A DNA stretch of 64,000 bases from Actinernus sp. WN-2022 (GCA_030867875.1 JAOWCC010001501.1:28292792-28356791); one strand, 5' to 3'. Positions 54,501-56,638 are shown, counted from the stretch's first letter. Made by a program: numbers and translations. Notes: a model not told the origin generated them from the letters alone.

Positions 54501-55401
54501 ACACAAATTGCAATTGTACTCTGATACTAATCAGTGGCGTGATCTCTCTGTCTGATGTAATTTAACCAGGTGTAAATTATTATGGAGGGGTGTTGTCTAA
54601 CGACTTACAAATTCTGTGCCTCATATGCATATATGTAGGAATAACTGACATCGTCACACAGACGCCATGCCACCTGAGAAGCCCGCCAAAACTACACACA
54701 AGCGAACATACACGTGTGTACACCGGCTGTATATGTCAGACGGTACCTACACATGCAAGAAAACATGTAACTAAAGGGTAGTTGGTAGGAGGGACCATAT
54801 CAATACATTCTCAATTCATTGGTGATTGAAGTGATATATCAGTACGTGACTGTTAGCTGCAAAAGGCCTATGAGATTTGATATCTTAGGCCCATTTCAGA
54901 TGCAATTGCACTCATGTACCGAACCTAATTAGATAAACAAAGCCGCCAAATTATTATCCTTTGTTTCAATTACCTACGTTCAGCACGAGTAGTGGACATG
55001 GAGCGGAACTCAATGTAGAGGTGTAATTGACATGTTTATAGCGTCTGTGTAGACTCAACTTGCCCCTCTTCGATCCCCTATTCCCATGAGCCTGTTCGCA
55101 GGCTATACTTAAGGTTAAATGAAGCCGATACATCTCTCCCCTTGCTTTCATGCAACCGGAAGAAAGAACCATTATTATACTTCCGGTCGCATGGAAACGA
55201 GGTTAGAGATGTAACCGGAAGTAGGAACCCAGCATTAGCTAAACAGGGTCGGCACTGTACCTTATCTGGGTCCATCTTGAAAGTTGACGATGCGTATATA
55301 GGAACATTGATGGGCATCGGAGTTTCACACGGATTCCACTGGCTCGCTGCAGCAAGTGTCTCGAAGTGGTTCTCATCCATGTTCATTAGATGTTCGGCCA
55401 T
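3516..55401 (-). CDS. PLP-dependent Cys/Met-metabolism enzyme (cystathionine/methionine gamma-lyase-like), nine exons
   Basis: Joined exons: 55401-55261, 49827-49666, 46981-46841, 34763-34588, 17589-17478, 13099-12986, 9800-9666, 7662-7514, 3582-3516. They total 1197 bp (398 residues plus stop), the usual length of this family. All introns are GT-AG; phases are 0,0,0,2,0,0,0,2. Landmarks in order: [20 protein letters not shown] (phosphate-binding Tyr/Arg); [25 protein letters not shown] (PLP-binding Asp); [16 protein letters not shown] (Schiff-base Lys); [52 protein letters not shown]. The family breaks or forms C-S bonds of cystathionine, methionine or homoserine esters in the cytosol; the exact substrate cannot be read here. 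GHYD replaces the usual GHSD, and the segment between LSFGG and RLSIGLE is unlike standard cystathionine gamma-lyases. No stop or frameshift was found, so it appears functional. Introns range from 2.0 to 17.0 kb and are full of transposons. Confidence 0.9.
3983..4062. repeat. 80-bp perfect palindrome, no spacer
   Basis: The left arm 3983-4022 and right arm 4023-4062 are exact reverse complements, meeting in a CCCGGG centre. It lies in the 3' flanking part of intron 8, next to exon 9. It could extrude as a cruciform. Confidence 0.95.
4496..4680. repeat. 42-bp tandem repeat, about 4.4 copies
   Basis: A unit containing GACGGCGGCTGGCTAGCCAA repeats with a 42-bp period, so all copies stay in one frame. 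This creates spurious ORFs on both strands ([12 protein letters not shown] and [12 protein letters not shown]). Confidence 0.9.
4690..5890. other. No gene seen (intron 8)
   Basis: No conserved coding signal or clear repeat boundary recognised. A poly-GT/G-rich patch lies at 4758-4795 and a TGACGTCA-containing stretch near 5340. Confidence 0.4.
6154..6395. mobile_element. MITE with 'CCCGTTTACACAGGCGATTT' terminal inverted repeats
   Basis: The ends at 6154-6177 and 6373-6395 are inverted copies of each other, with AT-rich non-coding DNA between. Its right end is directly joined to the next MITE at 6394. No transposase; superfamily not assignable. Confidence 0.75.
6394..6567. mobile_element. 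Palindromic MITE with 'GCAAGTCCCTTCTATTCC' ends
   Basis: Exact 18-bp inverted ends at 6394-6411 and 6550-6567. The interior is itself palindromic: GGCTAAACATGGTTCCAGAT pairs with its complement on the other side. Confidence 0.8.
6734..7201. mobile_element. TTAA-flanked hairpin MITE, family A
   Basis: TTAA at 6730-6733 and 7202-7205 bracket a 468-bp element. Its halves are inverted copies: GATTCTCCATCAAGTAAATA near 6770 and its complement near 7145, then GACGTC-containing inner arms. Relatives are at 22566-23061 and 48757-49213. TTAA targets suggest mobilisation by a piggyBac-type transposase. Confidence 0.75.
7354..7398 (+). ncRNA. Hammerhead-like ribozyme relic
   Basis: 45 nt with the same layout as the motif at 23353-23397: stem I half UAGUAC, CUGAAGA (for CUGAUGA), a stem II of GGCUGG pairing CCAGCC, GCAA (for GAAA), UAUU, then GUAAUA pairing 5/6 with stem I. 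Two core positions are mutated, so it is probably inactive. It lies in intron 8, antisense to the host gene. Confidence 0.5.
7514..7662 (-). CDS. PLP-enzyme exon 8
   Basis: The acceptor GAATAG is followed by [20 protein letters not shown], matching the family's LSLGGxESL segment. It ends GSFLRL plus AG before the GTAAAA donor. 149 bp, ending in phase 2. The stretch [20 protein letters not shown] is not like the MTH-containing loop of typical family members. Confidence 0.88.
8604..8669. repeat. Short hairpin
   Basis: TTATAGGCACTGAGTGATAT at 8604 onward is repeated inverted at 8648-8669, with a ~22-bp loop. Confidence 0.7.
8870..9480. mobile_element. Nested hairpin elements with 'CGGCTGATA' arms
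   Basis: 8870-9062 is a long hairpin: ACTATCGGCTGATA and AAATTTGATGTT recur inverted around a core CCCGAGAACACAGTTCGAGG near 8960. Degraded pieces of the same arms recur several times up to 9480 in both orientations. Non-coding. Confidence 0.6.
9666..9800 (-). CDS. PLP-enzyme exon 7
   Basis: The acceptor TTCAACAG precedes [20 protein letters not shown], the family's YPGLPSHPxHxxAKxQ motif. The exon continues through [13 protein letters not shown] and ends FMQ before a GTTAGT donor. 135 bp, phase 0 on both sides. Its first 20 bases and the acceptor form one unit of a 30-bp tandem repeat that continues upstream into the intron. Confidence 0.9.
9781..9859. repeat. Short 30-bp minisatellite overlapping the exon 7 acceptor
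   Basis: Units start at 9781, 9811 and 9841 (the last partial). The first unit contains exon 7 codons 1-7 and the AG acceptor. The other two are intronic copies, one with a mutated acceptor (CGGG). Same unit as the array at 12113-12731. Confidence 0.88.
9860..10712. other. No gene seen (intron 6)
   Basis: Includes a GATTAGATTAGATTA run near 10295 and short ATTAGTGA-type repeats at 10480-10560. No coding signal recognised. Confidence 0.4.
10717..11572. mobile_element. TTAA-flanked non-autonomous element, 'AGGAACAGTGCCA' ends
   Basis: TTAA at 10713-10716 and 11573-11576 flank inverted ends (AGGAACAGTGCCA and its complement). 856 bp with no transposase ORF. A related end (AGGAGCAGTGTCACGGTA) begins at 63639. 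Confidence 0.75.
12113..12731. repeat. 30-bp minisatellite, ~20 copies, intron 6
   Basis: The unit reads on the minus strand as TTCAACAG then GTTAGCTCTGTTCTCTATCC. It is nearly the same as the exon 7 acceptor plus first codons (VTSVLYP). A block of about 228 bp containing the variants CCTTCTGATGAACAG and GGAAAAGGACAG occurs twice (near 12208 and 12436), so the array has a higher-order repeat. The long ORFs across it (to 150 codons) are by-products of the 30-bp period. Confidence 0.93.
12986..13099 (-). CDS. PLP-enzyme exon 6
   Basis: TATGCAG acceptor, then [20 protein letters not shown], the family's highly conserved helix, ending FLENHHK before GTATGC. 114 bp, phase 0 on both sides. The minisatellite begins about 255 bp beyond its donor. 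Confidence 0.92.
13342..13830. mobile_element. TTAA-flanked MITE, 'GC(A/C)TGGTTTT' ends
   Basis: TTAA at 13338-13341 and 13831-13834. The interior repeats AAGCCTGGTTTTCACTAGCG several times near the left end and ends AAAACCAGGC. No coding sequence. Confidence 0.65.
14500..14735 (-). mobile_element. tRNA-derived SINE
   Basis: On the minus strand the head has an A box (TAGCTCAGTGGTCAAG) and a B box (GGTTCAAACCC) with tRNA spacing. The body follows, then a TTACTTACTTAC tail. Copies or fragments: 19055-19421, 20220-20305, 22240-22556 and 30448-30646. Confidence 0.8.
15017..15290. repeat. Hairpin repeat
   Basis: CATACTCTTTCCAAAGCGCC and GTATATAGCTTCCTCCTG recur inverted at 15207-15290. CCCTGGTTCCAGAGG also occurs twice, at 14897 and 15124. 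Confidence 0.6.
17230..17465. mobile_element. MITE abutting the exon 5 splice donor
   Basis: The inverted ends (GGGTGCGTTCGATTGACAGT at 17230 and its near-complement ending 17465) enclose non-coding DNA. The right end stops about 10 bp from the exon 5 donor GT at 17477-17476. Confidence 0.75.
17478..17589 (-). CDS. PLP-enzyme exon 5 (PLP-lysine exon)
   Basis: TTTTAAG acceptor. The first base completes the Cys codon begun in exon 4, giving HSC then [20 protein letters not shown] and ending KFLGGCL before GTACGTAAG. Lys in SKY is the expected Schiff-base residue. 112 bp, ending in phase 0, as exons 4 and 6 require. GHYD is unusual where most relatives have GHSD. Confidence 0.9.
17667..17836. 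repeat. Dispersed repeat, inverted partner 33848-34017
   Basis: CATTTGAAATCCTCTTAGTA and GGCCGGTAGCGC words recur in reverse complement at 33848-34017 with few differences. Both copies are in intron 4, so the pre-mRNA could fold a ~170-bp imperfect duplex. A T-tract follows at 17848. Confidence 0.8.
18266..18460. mobile_element. Hairpin MITE
   Basis: Arms containing AAAGAAGCCTTA, TTTTATACTATCATAAAACA and GAAATGTTGAAAGCAC fold around a GCGCCTTCGGC-like tip at ~18360. The flanks (18108-18480) resemble 58915-58955. Confidence 0.7.
18780..19425. repeat. Diverged duplication with 21990-22560, containing a SINE copy
   Basis: Shared words in the same order include AACACATGCAATGTTC, TATAGTGGCACCAAGGGAAC, the (TAC)n run and AATTGGGGACAAA. 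SINE head at 19421-19340 (minus): A box TAAGCTCAGTGGTTAAG and B box AGTTCAAATCC. The block was copied with the SINE already present. Confidence 0.75.
19430..20215. other. No gene seen (intron 4)
   Basis: AT-rich intronic DNA with no coding or repeat structure I can define. Confidence 0.4.
20220..20305 (-). mobile_element. SINE fragment (tail part)
   Basis: CTTTATTTGAGTGTCAATAG and AGCTAATTGGGGACACTA match the body of the SINE at 14500-14735. The tRNA-like head is missing. Confidence 0.6.
21225..21515. repeat. Dispersed repeat, inverted partner 32238-32545
   Basis: Near-identical reverse-complement copies share CTCCAAATTAGAGAGAAAGT, ACTGTATTAAATTATGTAAA and TGGTGTGAATTTGACCTTTA. Each has an ATGGCGG start (minus here, plus in the partner), but the short frames differ, so no product is claimed. 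Confidence 0.8.
21990..22560. repeat. Second copy of the 18780-19425 block
   Basis: Same word order as the partner, with indels. Its SINE copy (head 22556-22480, minus strand) has lost the B box. Confidence 0.72.
22566..23061. mobile_element. TTAA-flanked MITE, family A relative
   Basis: TTAA at 22562-22565 and 23062-23065 flank inverted ends AGTGCAAATAAGCCCTGGCC / GGCCAGGGCTTATATGCACT-like. The AGTGCxxATAAGCC words link it to 6734-7201 and 48757-49213. Confidence 0.75.
23353..23397 (-). ncRNA. Hammerhead-like ribozyme in a Penelope-like element
   Basis: Minus strand, 45 nt: UAGCAC, then the core CUGAUGA, one unpaired A, stem II GACUAG-UAUGG-CUAGUC, the core GAAA, UAUU, then GUGCUA, a perfect partner of UAGCAC (stem I). 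The predicted cleavage site follows AUU (NUH rule), with a minimal stem III of about two pairs. Short-stem-III hammerheads are described in Penelope-like elements. This one sits just downstream of a Penelope-type endonuclease remnant on the same strand. Activity is not shown. Confidence 0.75.
23497..23770 (-). pseudogene. Penelope-like element, C-terminal GIY-YIG endonuclease remnant
   Basis: Open minus-strand frame ending TAA at 23499-23497. It reads [33 protein letters not shown], then [20 protein letters not shown] and [13 protein letters not shown]. This is the C-terminal half of the GIY-YIG domain seen in Penelope-type and related elements. The GIY...YIG part and the reverse transcriptase are absent, so it is a 5'-truncated relic. 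The hammerhead-like motif follows ~100 bp downstream. Confidence 0.75.
23771..24979. other. No gene seen (intron 4)
   Basis: Ordinary intronic sequence with a short purine-rich run near 24462. No family recognised. Confidence 0.4.
24980..26362. mobile_element. Fold-back element with 655-bp arms
   Basis: The arms 24980-25634 and 25708-26362 are reverse complements about a fixed axis at 25671, with no net indels. I noticed one substitution (near 25440 versus 25904). The loop is 73 bp. TTTTAAT occurs immediately outside both ends (24973-24979 and 26363-26369) as a 7-bp target duplication. Each arm carries the same 100-codon frame ([20 protein letters not shown]...), which I do not recognise and which is probably not a protein. 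Long-armed fold-back elements with 7-bp duplications are known (Galileo, P superfamily); assignment is tentative. Confidence 0.93.
26370..27060. other. No gene seen (intron 4)
   Basis: No conserved frame. An A-rich run lies at 26697-26735, and the SINE- and LINE-like motifs seen elsewhere are absent. Confidence 0.4.
27070..27377 (+). mobile_element. 3' end of a CR1/L2-type LINE
   Basis: The last codons read [16 protein letters not shown] then TAG, the common LINE RT C-terminus. An AT-rich 3' UTR follows, with TGTAAAGCGCTTTTGGGCAT, TATAAATAAA and a short ATT-type tail. 5'-truncated, as is usual for LINE insertions. Confidence 0.75.
27550..27655. repeat. Inverted partner of 2816-2925
   Basis: Reverse complement of the repeat near the left edge, with scattered differences. 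Confidence 0.6.
27706..27783 (+). other. tRNA-like fragment
   Basis: GAGTGGATAAGACAG resembles a D-arm/A box and CGAGATCCGCTCAGGAC a T-arm/acceptor half, with GGATAAC in an anticodon-loop position. The 5' acceptor strand does not pair with the 3' end, so this is a decayed tRNA copy or SINE head, not a functional tRNA. Confidence 0.4.
27838..28563. repeat. Left arm of a large palindromic repeat
   Basis: Matches 28979-31889 in inverted orientation, sharing AAAATTATTGCATCAAACCT at the outer edge and GGACGCGTTTGGGCTCAATT (as complement) at the inner edge. At 28340-28350 it keeps the uninterrupted TTTAAA site into which the other arm took an insertion. Confidence 0.8.
28736..28925. repeat. Hairpin in the palindrome loop
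   Basis: TATCGGTGAAATACCGG at 28740 pairs with CTGGTATTTCATCGATA at ~28898. An inner hairpin GATATCTTCACGTGTGAAG lies at 28818-28860. Confidence 0.65.
29426..31377. mobile_element. piggyBac-type TTAA insertion (1,952 bp)
   Basis: Inverted ends AGGTGCGTTTACCAATT / (complement) GGGTGCGTTTACCAATT are flanked by TTAA at 29422-29425 and 31378-31381. The unoccupied site survives in the other palindrome arm as TTTAAAGCAACGG (as complement), so both edges are exact. The frame at 29737-29997 ([20 protein letters not shown]) is unassigned. No DDE/D transposase was seen, so it is probably non-autonomous. A SINE fragment (30448-30646) sits inside. Confidence 0.85.
30448..30646 (-). mobile_element. SINE copy nested in the TTAA element
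   Basis: Shares AGCTAATTGGGGACACTAGT, TATCCGAGAAGACGTGAAGG and GTGTTGGTCCGGCCGGGGTT with the SINE at 14500-14735. The tRNA-like 5' end is truncated. Confidence 0.75.
32238..32545. repeat. Inverted partner of 21225-21515
   Basis: Reverse-complement copy in the same intron. The two could pair in the primary transcript. Confidence 0.8.
32546..33700 (+). other. Decayed coding-like DNA, unidentified
   Basis: Short frames broken by stops read as if once coding: [20 protein letters not shown] (32550-32640), and a hydrophilic coiled-coil-like stretch with [20 protein letters not shown] (33280-33445). An A-tract at 33509-33527 follows. I recognise no family. Confidence 0.3.
33848..34017. repeat. Inverted partner of 17667-17836
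   Basis: Reverse-complement copy with few differences, 16 kb away in the same intron. Confidence 0.8.
34588..34763 (-). CDS. PLP-enzyme exon 4
   Basis: TTCAAATCAG acceptor, then [20 protein letters not shown], the family's ETPxNP motif. It continues with [20 protein letters not shown] (PLP-pyridine-binding Asp) and GVDIVVHS, ending in two bases of a Cys codon before GTACGT. 176 bp, phase 2 at the 3' end. Confidence 0.93.
34770..35350. other. No gene seen (intron 3)
   Basis: GGGGAGGGG- and CAGCGGCCCCCTC-like low-complexity near 34915-35010. Nothing else recognised. Confidence 0.4.
35354..35890. repeat. ~112-bp satellite, five units
   Basis: Units begin with TTGAATCATGTTGAAA near 35354, 35475, 35585, 35698 and 35809, and contain GGGCACCTATGGCAGCAGAG and TCTGATACTCATTCTCTCGC. 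The last unit runs into a MITE end (CAGTAGCCCATAACTAGGAG at 35888). Part of the same monomer recurs at 45483-45530 next to a related MITE end. Confidence 0.9.
36200..36628 (-). pseudogene. LINE RT C-terminus, third fragment of a split element
   Basis: Reads [46 protein letters not shown] and [20 protein letters not shown] in broken frames. It continues directly from the fragment at 43533-43992 once the BEL/Pao element is removed: YPYLQYC joins NLAWAS. Confidence 0.8.
36634..37041 (+). repeat. 5' LTR of the BEL/Pao element
   Basis: Begins TG and ends CA; nearly identical to 43120-43527. The region near 36640 encodes a run of ORF in several frames by chance. Confidence 0.92.
37059..37691 (+). 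pseudogene. BEL/Pao gag, N-terminal part
   Basis: Starts [20 protein letters not shown]. It is broken by in-frame TAA at 37230, TAG at 37434 and TGA at 37689, with a frame change before the next segment. Between breaks it reads [20 protein letters not shown] and [13 protein letters not shown], a charged coiled-coil-like gag region. Confidence 0.75.
37756..38994 (+). CDS. BEL/Pao gag, central part
   Basis: 412 codons. The first ~190 residues hold imperfect repeats built on [14 protein letters not shown] units. The second half ([20 protein letters not shown] to [19 protein letters not shown]) is the BEL gag domain. The frame is open upstream to about 37690, so the ATG is not a true start. A TGA at 38992 separates it from the zinc-knuckle part, which continues in the same frame. 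Confidence 0.82.
   Translation: MRLFDQSRDLEYETPQAINIDVGNINTSIKLGSEHNTNATEIMPQAGIVNSSIEQGPKPSSKTFLSQAGDMGTKPHFDIKQETKPLPSASLAFSPQNSNGGTLPHFDIKQENKSKLSYPETFLPQVSERQTQPHLDIKDDIKREANSQVGGTRGTSGFHVKREHNQPQHGRIRMDPNCQEFIPPQSQVNISQGSTDARLTQALHLMVEQQKASLLPVQEPPIFSGDHFDYPKFISAFESLIEARVEDPQRRLYYLDKYTSGGANDIIKGLVTLNSVDAYSKARKILKERYGHPYRVSQTYKDKLRDWPPVKEGSGTSLQRFCDFLVQCEEAMKTIKYLEGLNSEETLRRVSAKLPSYLSVRWCRKANDIMTREDAFPTFHDLVKFTKIEAALATDPVFSAEALKAERRQEFG
39115..39609 (+). CDS. BEL/Pao zinc-knuckle and protease segment
   Basis: Three Cys/His clusters: [24 protein letters not shown] (CX2CX4HX4C) and [14 protein letters not shown] Lys/Glu-rich linker follows, then the aspartic protease motif [19 protein letters not shown]. 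The frame breaks at 39607. The expected continuation ([11 protein letters not shown]) is in another frame, so an indel lies just before it. The frame is open upstream to the TGA at 38992. Confidence 0.8.
   Translation: MCSRNHDLDNCADFKKKNLSERRGFVEKGRLCFGCLGLGHMSRHCTARKTCQSCNKQHPTTLHDESKKKENKKASKEEKEAAKAETKDNTVEDTATSSCISVCNATGACNNVTNSMIVPVWLHHKDNPQRQSMVYALLDPASNGTFITDQVLEKLEVGLKLTCS
39615..41291 (+). CDS. BEL/Pao reverse transcriptase
   Basis: 558 codons. The protease tail ([17 protein letters not shown]) leads into [45 protein letters not shown] and the catalytic FYVDDGL. The segment [13 protein letters not shown] lacks about ten residues relative to the usual IYDPLGFxAPFxLxGK, a small deletion. 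A frameshift near 41280 separates RNase H. Confidence 0.9.
   Translation: MHGTESVPTMKLNGLIVERLDKKVQIELPKVFSRAEIPSKKSEIPKPETAAKWKHLSKISSQIPPYQSEIEVGLLIGSNCPRAIKPREIIPGKSNDLYAVRTLLGWGIIGPVDATKKHSQVSDVSCNRIAAFEIGNQRQTTGRFITETRVKEIIDPQVVKRVFELDFNESDNTTVQALSHEDRLFLTKLTDGVKHLPDGHYEMPLPFREDSVQLPNNEKLAVYPLRQLKSRFAREDKYKSDYIVFMNSMIKNGYAEKIPEQEEEGRNGQVWYIPHHGVYHPKKPNKIRVVFDCSATYKGESLNVHLLQGPDLINGLVGVLSRFRKESVAFMGDIESMFYQVKVANDYRDYLRFRWWEDGDVSKLPQRYRMTVHLFGAASSPGCCNFALKKTADDHEEKIGARPAKFLRRDFYVDDGLTSVATKKEAVNPSEDTKEMCHRGGFRLQKVVCNEREVIQSIPSEDRAEGLKDLNLDKYALPVERMLGVHWCIEAETFEFRIVLQDRPLTRRGILSTISSIYDLVDKGMLQELCRNKADWDEEVPDEMKANLGKMEKRSTLD
41284..41850 (+). CDS. BEL/Pao RNase H
   Basis: RNase H acidic residues present in [32 protein letters not shown] and NPADDASRG. 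It is in a different frame from the RT and ends at a TAA before the integrase. Confidence 0.87.
   Translation: MIKEFSIPRCYQPEGFGKPTSVELHHFSDASTTGYGQCTYIRLKNDQGKYHSSLVIGKSRVTPLNPVTIPRLELTAALVSANSKISNMLQHELEYENLKETFWCDSKVVLGYINNDASRYHVFVANRVQQINNQTSPEQWKYIDSKSNPADDASRGLGVRELLERQRWTSGPEFFCTPDEEWPATLSE
41902..42831 (+). pseudogene. BEL/Pao integrase, N-terminal and core (inactive)
   Basis: The HHCC zinc domain is visible ([12 protein letters not shown] ... CIKCRKMRG). The core begins [20 protein letters not shown], where the first catalytic Asp of the usual YxxVDxFGP is Gly. A one-base loss at DKGQIL (normally DxGTNF) causes the TAG at 42829. Confidence 0.85.
42846..43088 (+). pseudogene. BEL/Pao integrase, C-terminal remnant
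   Basis: [17 protein letters not shown], from just after the second Asp, is fused to [20 protein letters not shown] from the C-terminal domain. The catalytic Glu and much of the core are therefore deleted. Confidence 0.8.
43120..43527 (+). repeat. 3' LTR of the BEL/Pao element
   Basis: 408 bp; differs from the 5' LTR at about nine positions. Confidence 0.92.
43533..43992 (-). pseudogene. LINE RT, second fragment
   Basis: Reads [24 protein letters not shown] sequence, then [40 protein letters not shown] and [17 protein letters not shown]. Typical of CR1/L2 RT thumb sequence. BEL/Pao inserted after QYC. Confidence 0.85.
43993..44378. mobile_element. 386-bp MITE inside the LINE
   Basis: Exact inverted ends CAGGAGCCCATTACCAGGAG, with TAGCGGA duplicated at 43986-43992 and 44379-44385 (7-bp target duplication). 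The interior is also inverted (CAGAGGTAGATGATGCTATT / complement near 44310). Confidence 0.88.
44386..44985 (-). pseudogene. LINE RT, first fragment
   Basis: Reads [40 protein letters not shown] and [18 protein letters not shown] (RT motif A, catalytic Asp). It is broken by frame changes. With 43533-43992 and 36200-36628 it forms one LINE copy. Confidence 0.85.
45149..45475. repeat. 32-bp minisatellite, ~10 copies
   Basis: Unit containing CATAGGCCCAGTATGGGGGA and TGGACGCTGTGA, period 32 bp, ending in a MITE end (GACGCTCCTGGTTATGGGCT at 45461). The long ORFs here are period artefacts. Confidence 0.92.
45527..45610. repeat. 11-bp tandem repeat
   Basis: CGATGTTGGAC repeats several times with variants. 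It directly follows a piece of the 112-bp satellite monomer. Confidence 0.85.
45644..46744. mobile_element. Non-autonomous DNA element, 'AGGCTCGGTTTC' ends
   Basis: Inverted ends AGGCTCGGTTTC-AGC and GCTGGAAACCGAGCCT, followed by inner inverted blocks (ACTAACGGCTGGGCGCGCGG and its complement near 46672). No transposase. It lies in intron 3 close to exon 3. Confidence 0.72.
46841..46981 (-). CDS. PLP-enzyme exon 3
   Basis: TTTACTAG acceptor; reads [20 protein letters not shown], then [20 protein letters not shown] and DNTK before GTAAAG. This is the family's 'GDH(L/I)...YxGT' segment up to 'xNTK'. 141 bp, phase 0 on both sides. Confidence 0.9.
46990..48230. other. No gene seen (intron 2)
   Basis: TATATA-rich patch at 47160-47200 and a G run at 47643-47652. 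No coding or element boundaries recognised. Confidence 0.4.
48290..48752 (+). pseudogene. LINE RT C-terminal fragment
   Basis: Broken frames read [48 protein letters not shown] and [15 protein letters not shown], the end of a CR1-type RT. A MITE inserted at its last codons (TTAA at 48753). Confidence 0.8.
48757..49213. mobile_element. TTAA-flanked hairpin MITE, family A
   Basis: TTAA at 48753-48756 and 49214-49217. The two ~180-bp halves are inverted copies (AATGCTGTGCCGCTGAGTTA and GGTTTTAATATCCAAAATGC versus their complements at 49080-49130). Same architecture as 6734-7201. Confidence 0.85.
49666..49827 (-). CDS. PLP-enzyme exon 2
   Basis: ATTTTTAG acceptor; reads [40 protein letters not shown], then [11 protein letters not shown] before GTAAAT. 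Contains the PLP-phosphate-binding YGR and SSGMA motifs. 162 bp, phase 0 on both sides. Confidence 0.93.
49919..50950. mobile_element. MITE expanded by internal tandem repeats
   Basis: Ends resemble AAGGTGAAGTAATACGGGTA (49919) and the inverted TACTTCACCTTTA (50937). The interior is rich in GCAACTTGT/ACAATGTTGC words, as in the 14170-17018 element. About six ~60-bp units lie at 50410-50760. Confidence 0.7.
50410..50760. repeat. ~60-bp tandem repeat, six units
   Basis: Each unit has ACGTATTACCAT, TTTGTAACTTGTCACACAAC and AATGTTGCACTCTGATGTTG; unit starts are near 50423, 50483, 50545, 50603, 50664 and 50721. Confidence 0.85.
51030..51275 (+). mobile_element. Possible LINE/SINE 3' tail with (ATT)n
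   Basis: GGCAGGTGAATAGCCACCTG hairpin, then CCAATAAATC and seven ATT units, directly against the Gypsy LTR remnant. A retroposon tail is the simplest reading. Confidence 0.45.
51823..52353 (-). CDS. Gypsy polyprotein C-terminal tail
   Basis: Acidic tail with [20 protein letters not shown], then about three imperfect 18-residue repeats ([18 protein letters not shown]). This low-complexity tail follows the integrase in many cnidarian Gypsy elements. It overlaps the integrase ORF in another frame, so a frameshift separates them near 52345. Confidence 0.7.
   Translation of the reverse strand: MARCADRPPTPYPPHSTASSEDEELPMFSVHLTHRRSEDGNDTRVPVENEQPDSEVQEHADVAHEAMMQPDEGVQEHADVAQEAMTPPDEGVQELPVTAHEAMTQPDPEGTSFQNPTQVRPSNRKQTNFKSVASVTADHQQYSLTTTWVVRLTIYNTCQVYRRVTPVMSTIHSNNS
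52337..53035 (-). CDS. Gypsy integrase core
   Basis: All three catalytic residues visible: Asp in [20 protein letters not shown], Asp in [14 protein letters not shown] and Glu in [15 protein letters not shown]. The C-terminal GPY-like region follows ([18 protein letters not shown]). Frameshifts at both ends. Confidence 0.88.
   Translation of the reverse strand: MSIDFVHLERSSGGYEYILVVVDHFTRYAQVYPTRNKTAVTVADKIYNEFIPRFGFPAKLHHDMGGEFENKLFRRLEELCGVAHSRTTPYHPQGNGQVERMNRTLLGMMRTLPEMYKTKWKDHVNKLFHAYNCTKHEATGYAPFELLFGQPPRLPIDLLFDIKPREGTTSYPEYVSRWKEAMSEAYTKASKAASQSASRGKKQHDKRVRSSVLQPGDWVLVRNLTPRGGPLC
53025..54005 (-). CDS. Gypsy RNase H C-terminus and integrase zinc domain
   Basis: RNase [59 protein letters not shown]. 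Integrase [24 protein letters not shown] and [13 protein letters not shown]. An indel near 53035 breaks the frame before the integrase core. Confidence 0.87.
   Translation of the reverse strand: MCSTPMLQRKDLVQFSTNDKMVRYMRVIAYGSRSLTPAEKNYNLHAGKLEFLALKWAVCEQFRDHLYYSPNFTIYTDNNPLTYVLTTAKLNATGLRWIGGLADFNFEIKYRPGRANADADSLSRLPGDFEGYMSACTKTISQEELSATVTSIVSLKNGDCTLLSAVTDDTDALEYLSTPTVSSFQVIDIKKAQVDPNIQRVMKYVTTNKRPTPRDRQREPREMRKYLSELHKLHVSTRDGILYHDQRIVLPTQLRRRVYRELHEEMGHLGTERVLAMARERFYWPYMRRDIDHFINRVCKCLKQKHPTLKTSSVHHNKCTIRTSVY
53930..54530 (-). pseudogene. Gypsy RT C-terminal half and RNase H start
   Basis: Begins [20 protein letters not shown] (catalytic YLDD intact), then [20 protein letters not shown] and [21 protein letters not shown] frameshift near 54150 leads to [20 protein letters not shown] and [20 protein letters not shown]. 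The RT fingers are deleted. Confidence 0.85.
54645..55255. other. No gene seen (intron 1 near exon 1)
   Basis: ACACAGACGCCATGCCACC-type unique sequence. GGAAGAAAGAACCATTATTA / ATTATACTTCCGGTCGCATG forms a small inverted repeat at 55150-55215. Confidence 0.4.
55261..55401 (-). CDS. PLP-enzyme exon 1 (start codon)
   Basis: ATG at 55401 in a favourable context (G at -3 and +4). Reads [20 protein letters not shown], then [20 protein letters not shown] before GTACAG. The N-terminal 'PxxxPIYxSSTF' is typical of the family. 141 bp, phase 0. An AG directly precedes the ATG, so an upstream non-coding exon is possible. Confidence 0.88.
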
Positions 55402-55759
55402 CTCAATGAAAAACGAGAAGATTCATTAGGTTATAATCAAATACTTTTAATCGGATAGTTATAGAATGAATGCCGTGTTGTATCGTAGCACATATCCGGC
55501 ATGTACAGATGCAAGAAACCATGTGTTTTGGATCGTAGCACATATCCGGCATGTACAGATACAAGAAATCGTGTGTTGTATCGTATTTACACATATACAC
55601 ATGTACAGATACAGTACAGATACAAGAAACCGTGTTGTATCGTAGAACATATATATACACATGTACAGACACAAGAAACCGTGTGTGTTGTATCGTAGCA
55701 CATATATACCGGCACATGTACAGACACAAGAAACCGTGTGTGTTGTATCGTAGCACATA

Positions 55760-56638
55760 CAGTCAACTCTCTCGTAAGCGGACACCCTCGGGAATTGAAA
55801 AAAGTGTCCGTTAGTAGAGCTGTCCGCTTACGAGAATTATTCCCATAAGCGGACACCAAAGAAAAATAGGGTGGATGTCCGCTTATGGGAGAGTTAATTA
55901 GCGGGTGTTAATTATATGTTTTATTGGGTAGACAAAAATAGCAACTGAAGATATAAAGCGAAACTCTTTATTGATGTCAAATGTTAAAACTCGAAAAAAA
56001 AAATATAGTATAACTCTTCTATATTTAACAAAAAGTTAAACGGGACTTATTGCTGCCGTCCATACATGTAACTTTGGTGCTTCTTAAAAACATCCCATTA
56101 ACAAACAAATACATATCGTGACCAGAGAAGGTTTGCTTGGTCCTATCGATTACAGTTAGGAGAAATAGTCCCTTATGGTTGACTGCCTCCTTGCCACTTG
56201 AGACTTCAGTCTCATATCTACTAAGGCATCATTGACCTTGGTAATTGCCTGGGCTAGCGGCTCGTTTCCTTGCCAGTCAGAAAATGCCGCTAGCCTCCCA
56301 ACAAGTTCCAGTGCCTGTTCCGCAGATGTAACTTCCGGAAGTTGCAGGGGCTGGTCATATTCCTCATCATCGTCGATTTATTGCAAATTAAAGACAAATT
56401 TCATTGCCAAGAGTAAATTATTATACATGGGGTGTTCGCTTACGAGAGCGTAAACAAAAGAAAAATCCAATTTTCATTTTCAAAAGTGTCCGCGTCCGCT
56501 TACGAGAGAGTGTCCGCTTACGGGAATGTGTAAATACAGAGTTTGACTGGGAGATAAAACGGGGATTTGAAAATTAAAGGCGTCCGTTAAAGTAGAGCTG
56601 TCCGCTTACGAGAGTGTCCGTTAGCGGAGAGTTGACTG
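55760..56638. mobile_element. pogo/Tigger-like DNA transposon, internally deleted (879 bp)
   Basis: Inverted ends CAGTCAACTCTC / GAGAGTTGACTG are flanked by TA on both sides. The subterminal word TCCGCTTACGAGA is repeated many times in both orientations. It retains the C-terminus of a transposase (next entry). Confidence 0.88.
56156..56378 (-). pseudogene. Tigger-like transposase C-terminal remnant
   Basis: Open frame to a TAA at 56158-56156: DDDEEYDQPLQLPEVTSAEQ, ALELVGRLAAF, then NDALVDMRLKSQVARRQSTI and RDYFS. The basic 'xxQxTIxDYF' end is characteristic of pogo/Tigger transposases. The DDE core is missing. Confidence 0.75.

Larger units (their letters stand above)
51276..54640 (-). mobile_element. 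Ty3/Gypsy retrotransposon, internally deleted
   Basis: Minus-strand RT-RNase H-integrase-tail order. LTR remnants sharing GACAACACCC-T-CCATAATAAT lie at 51318-51372 and 54566-54638. A purine-rich tract (GAGGGGGAGAG, 51373-51385) sits at the 3' LTR edge. Gag, protease and the front of RT are missing between the 5' LTR remnant and the YLDD region. It lies in intron 1, same strand as the host gene. Confidence 0.88.

Noticed and set aside
55480..55757. CRISPR-like array of ~50-bp units
   Set aside because: Units are directly abutting without unique spacers, in animal DNA; it is an ordinary tandem repeat.
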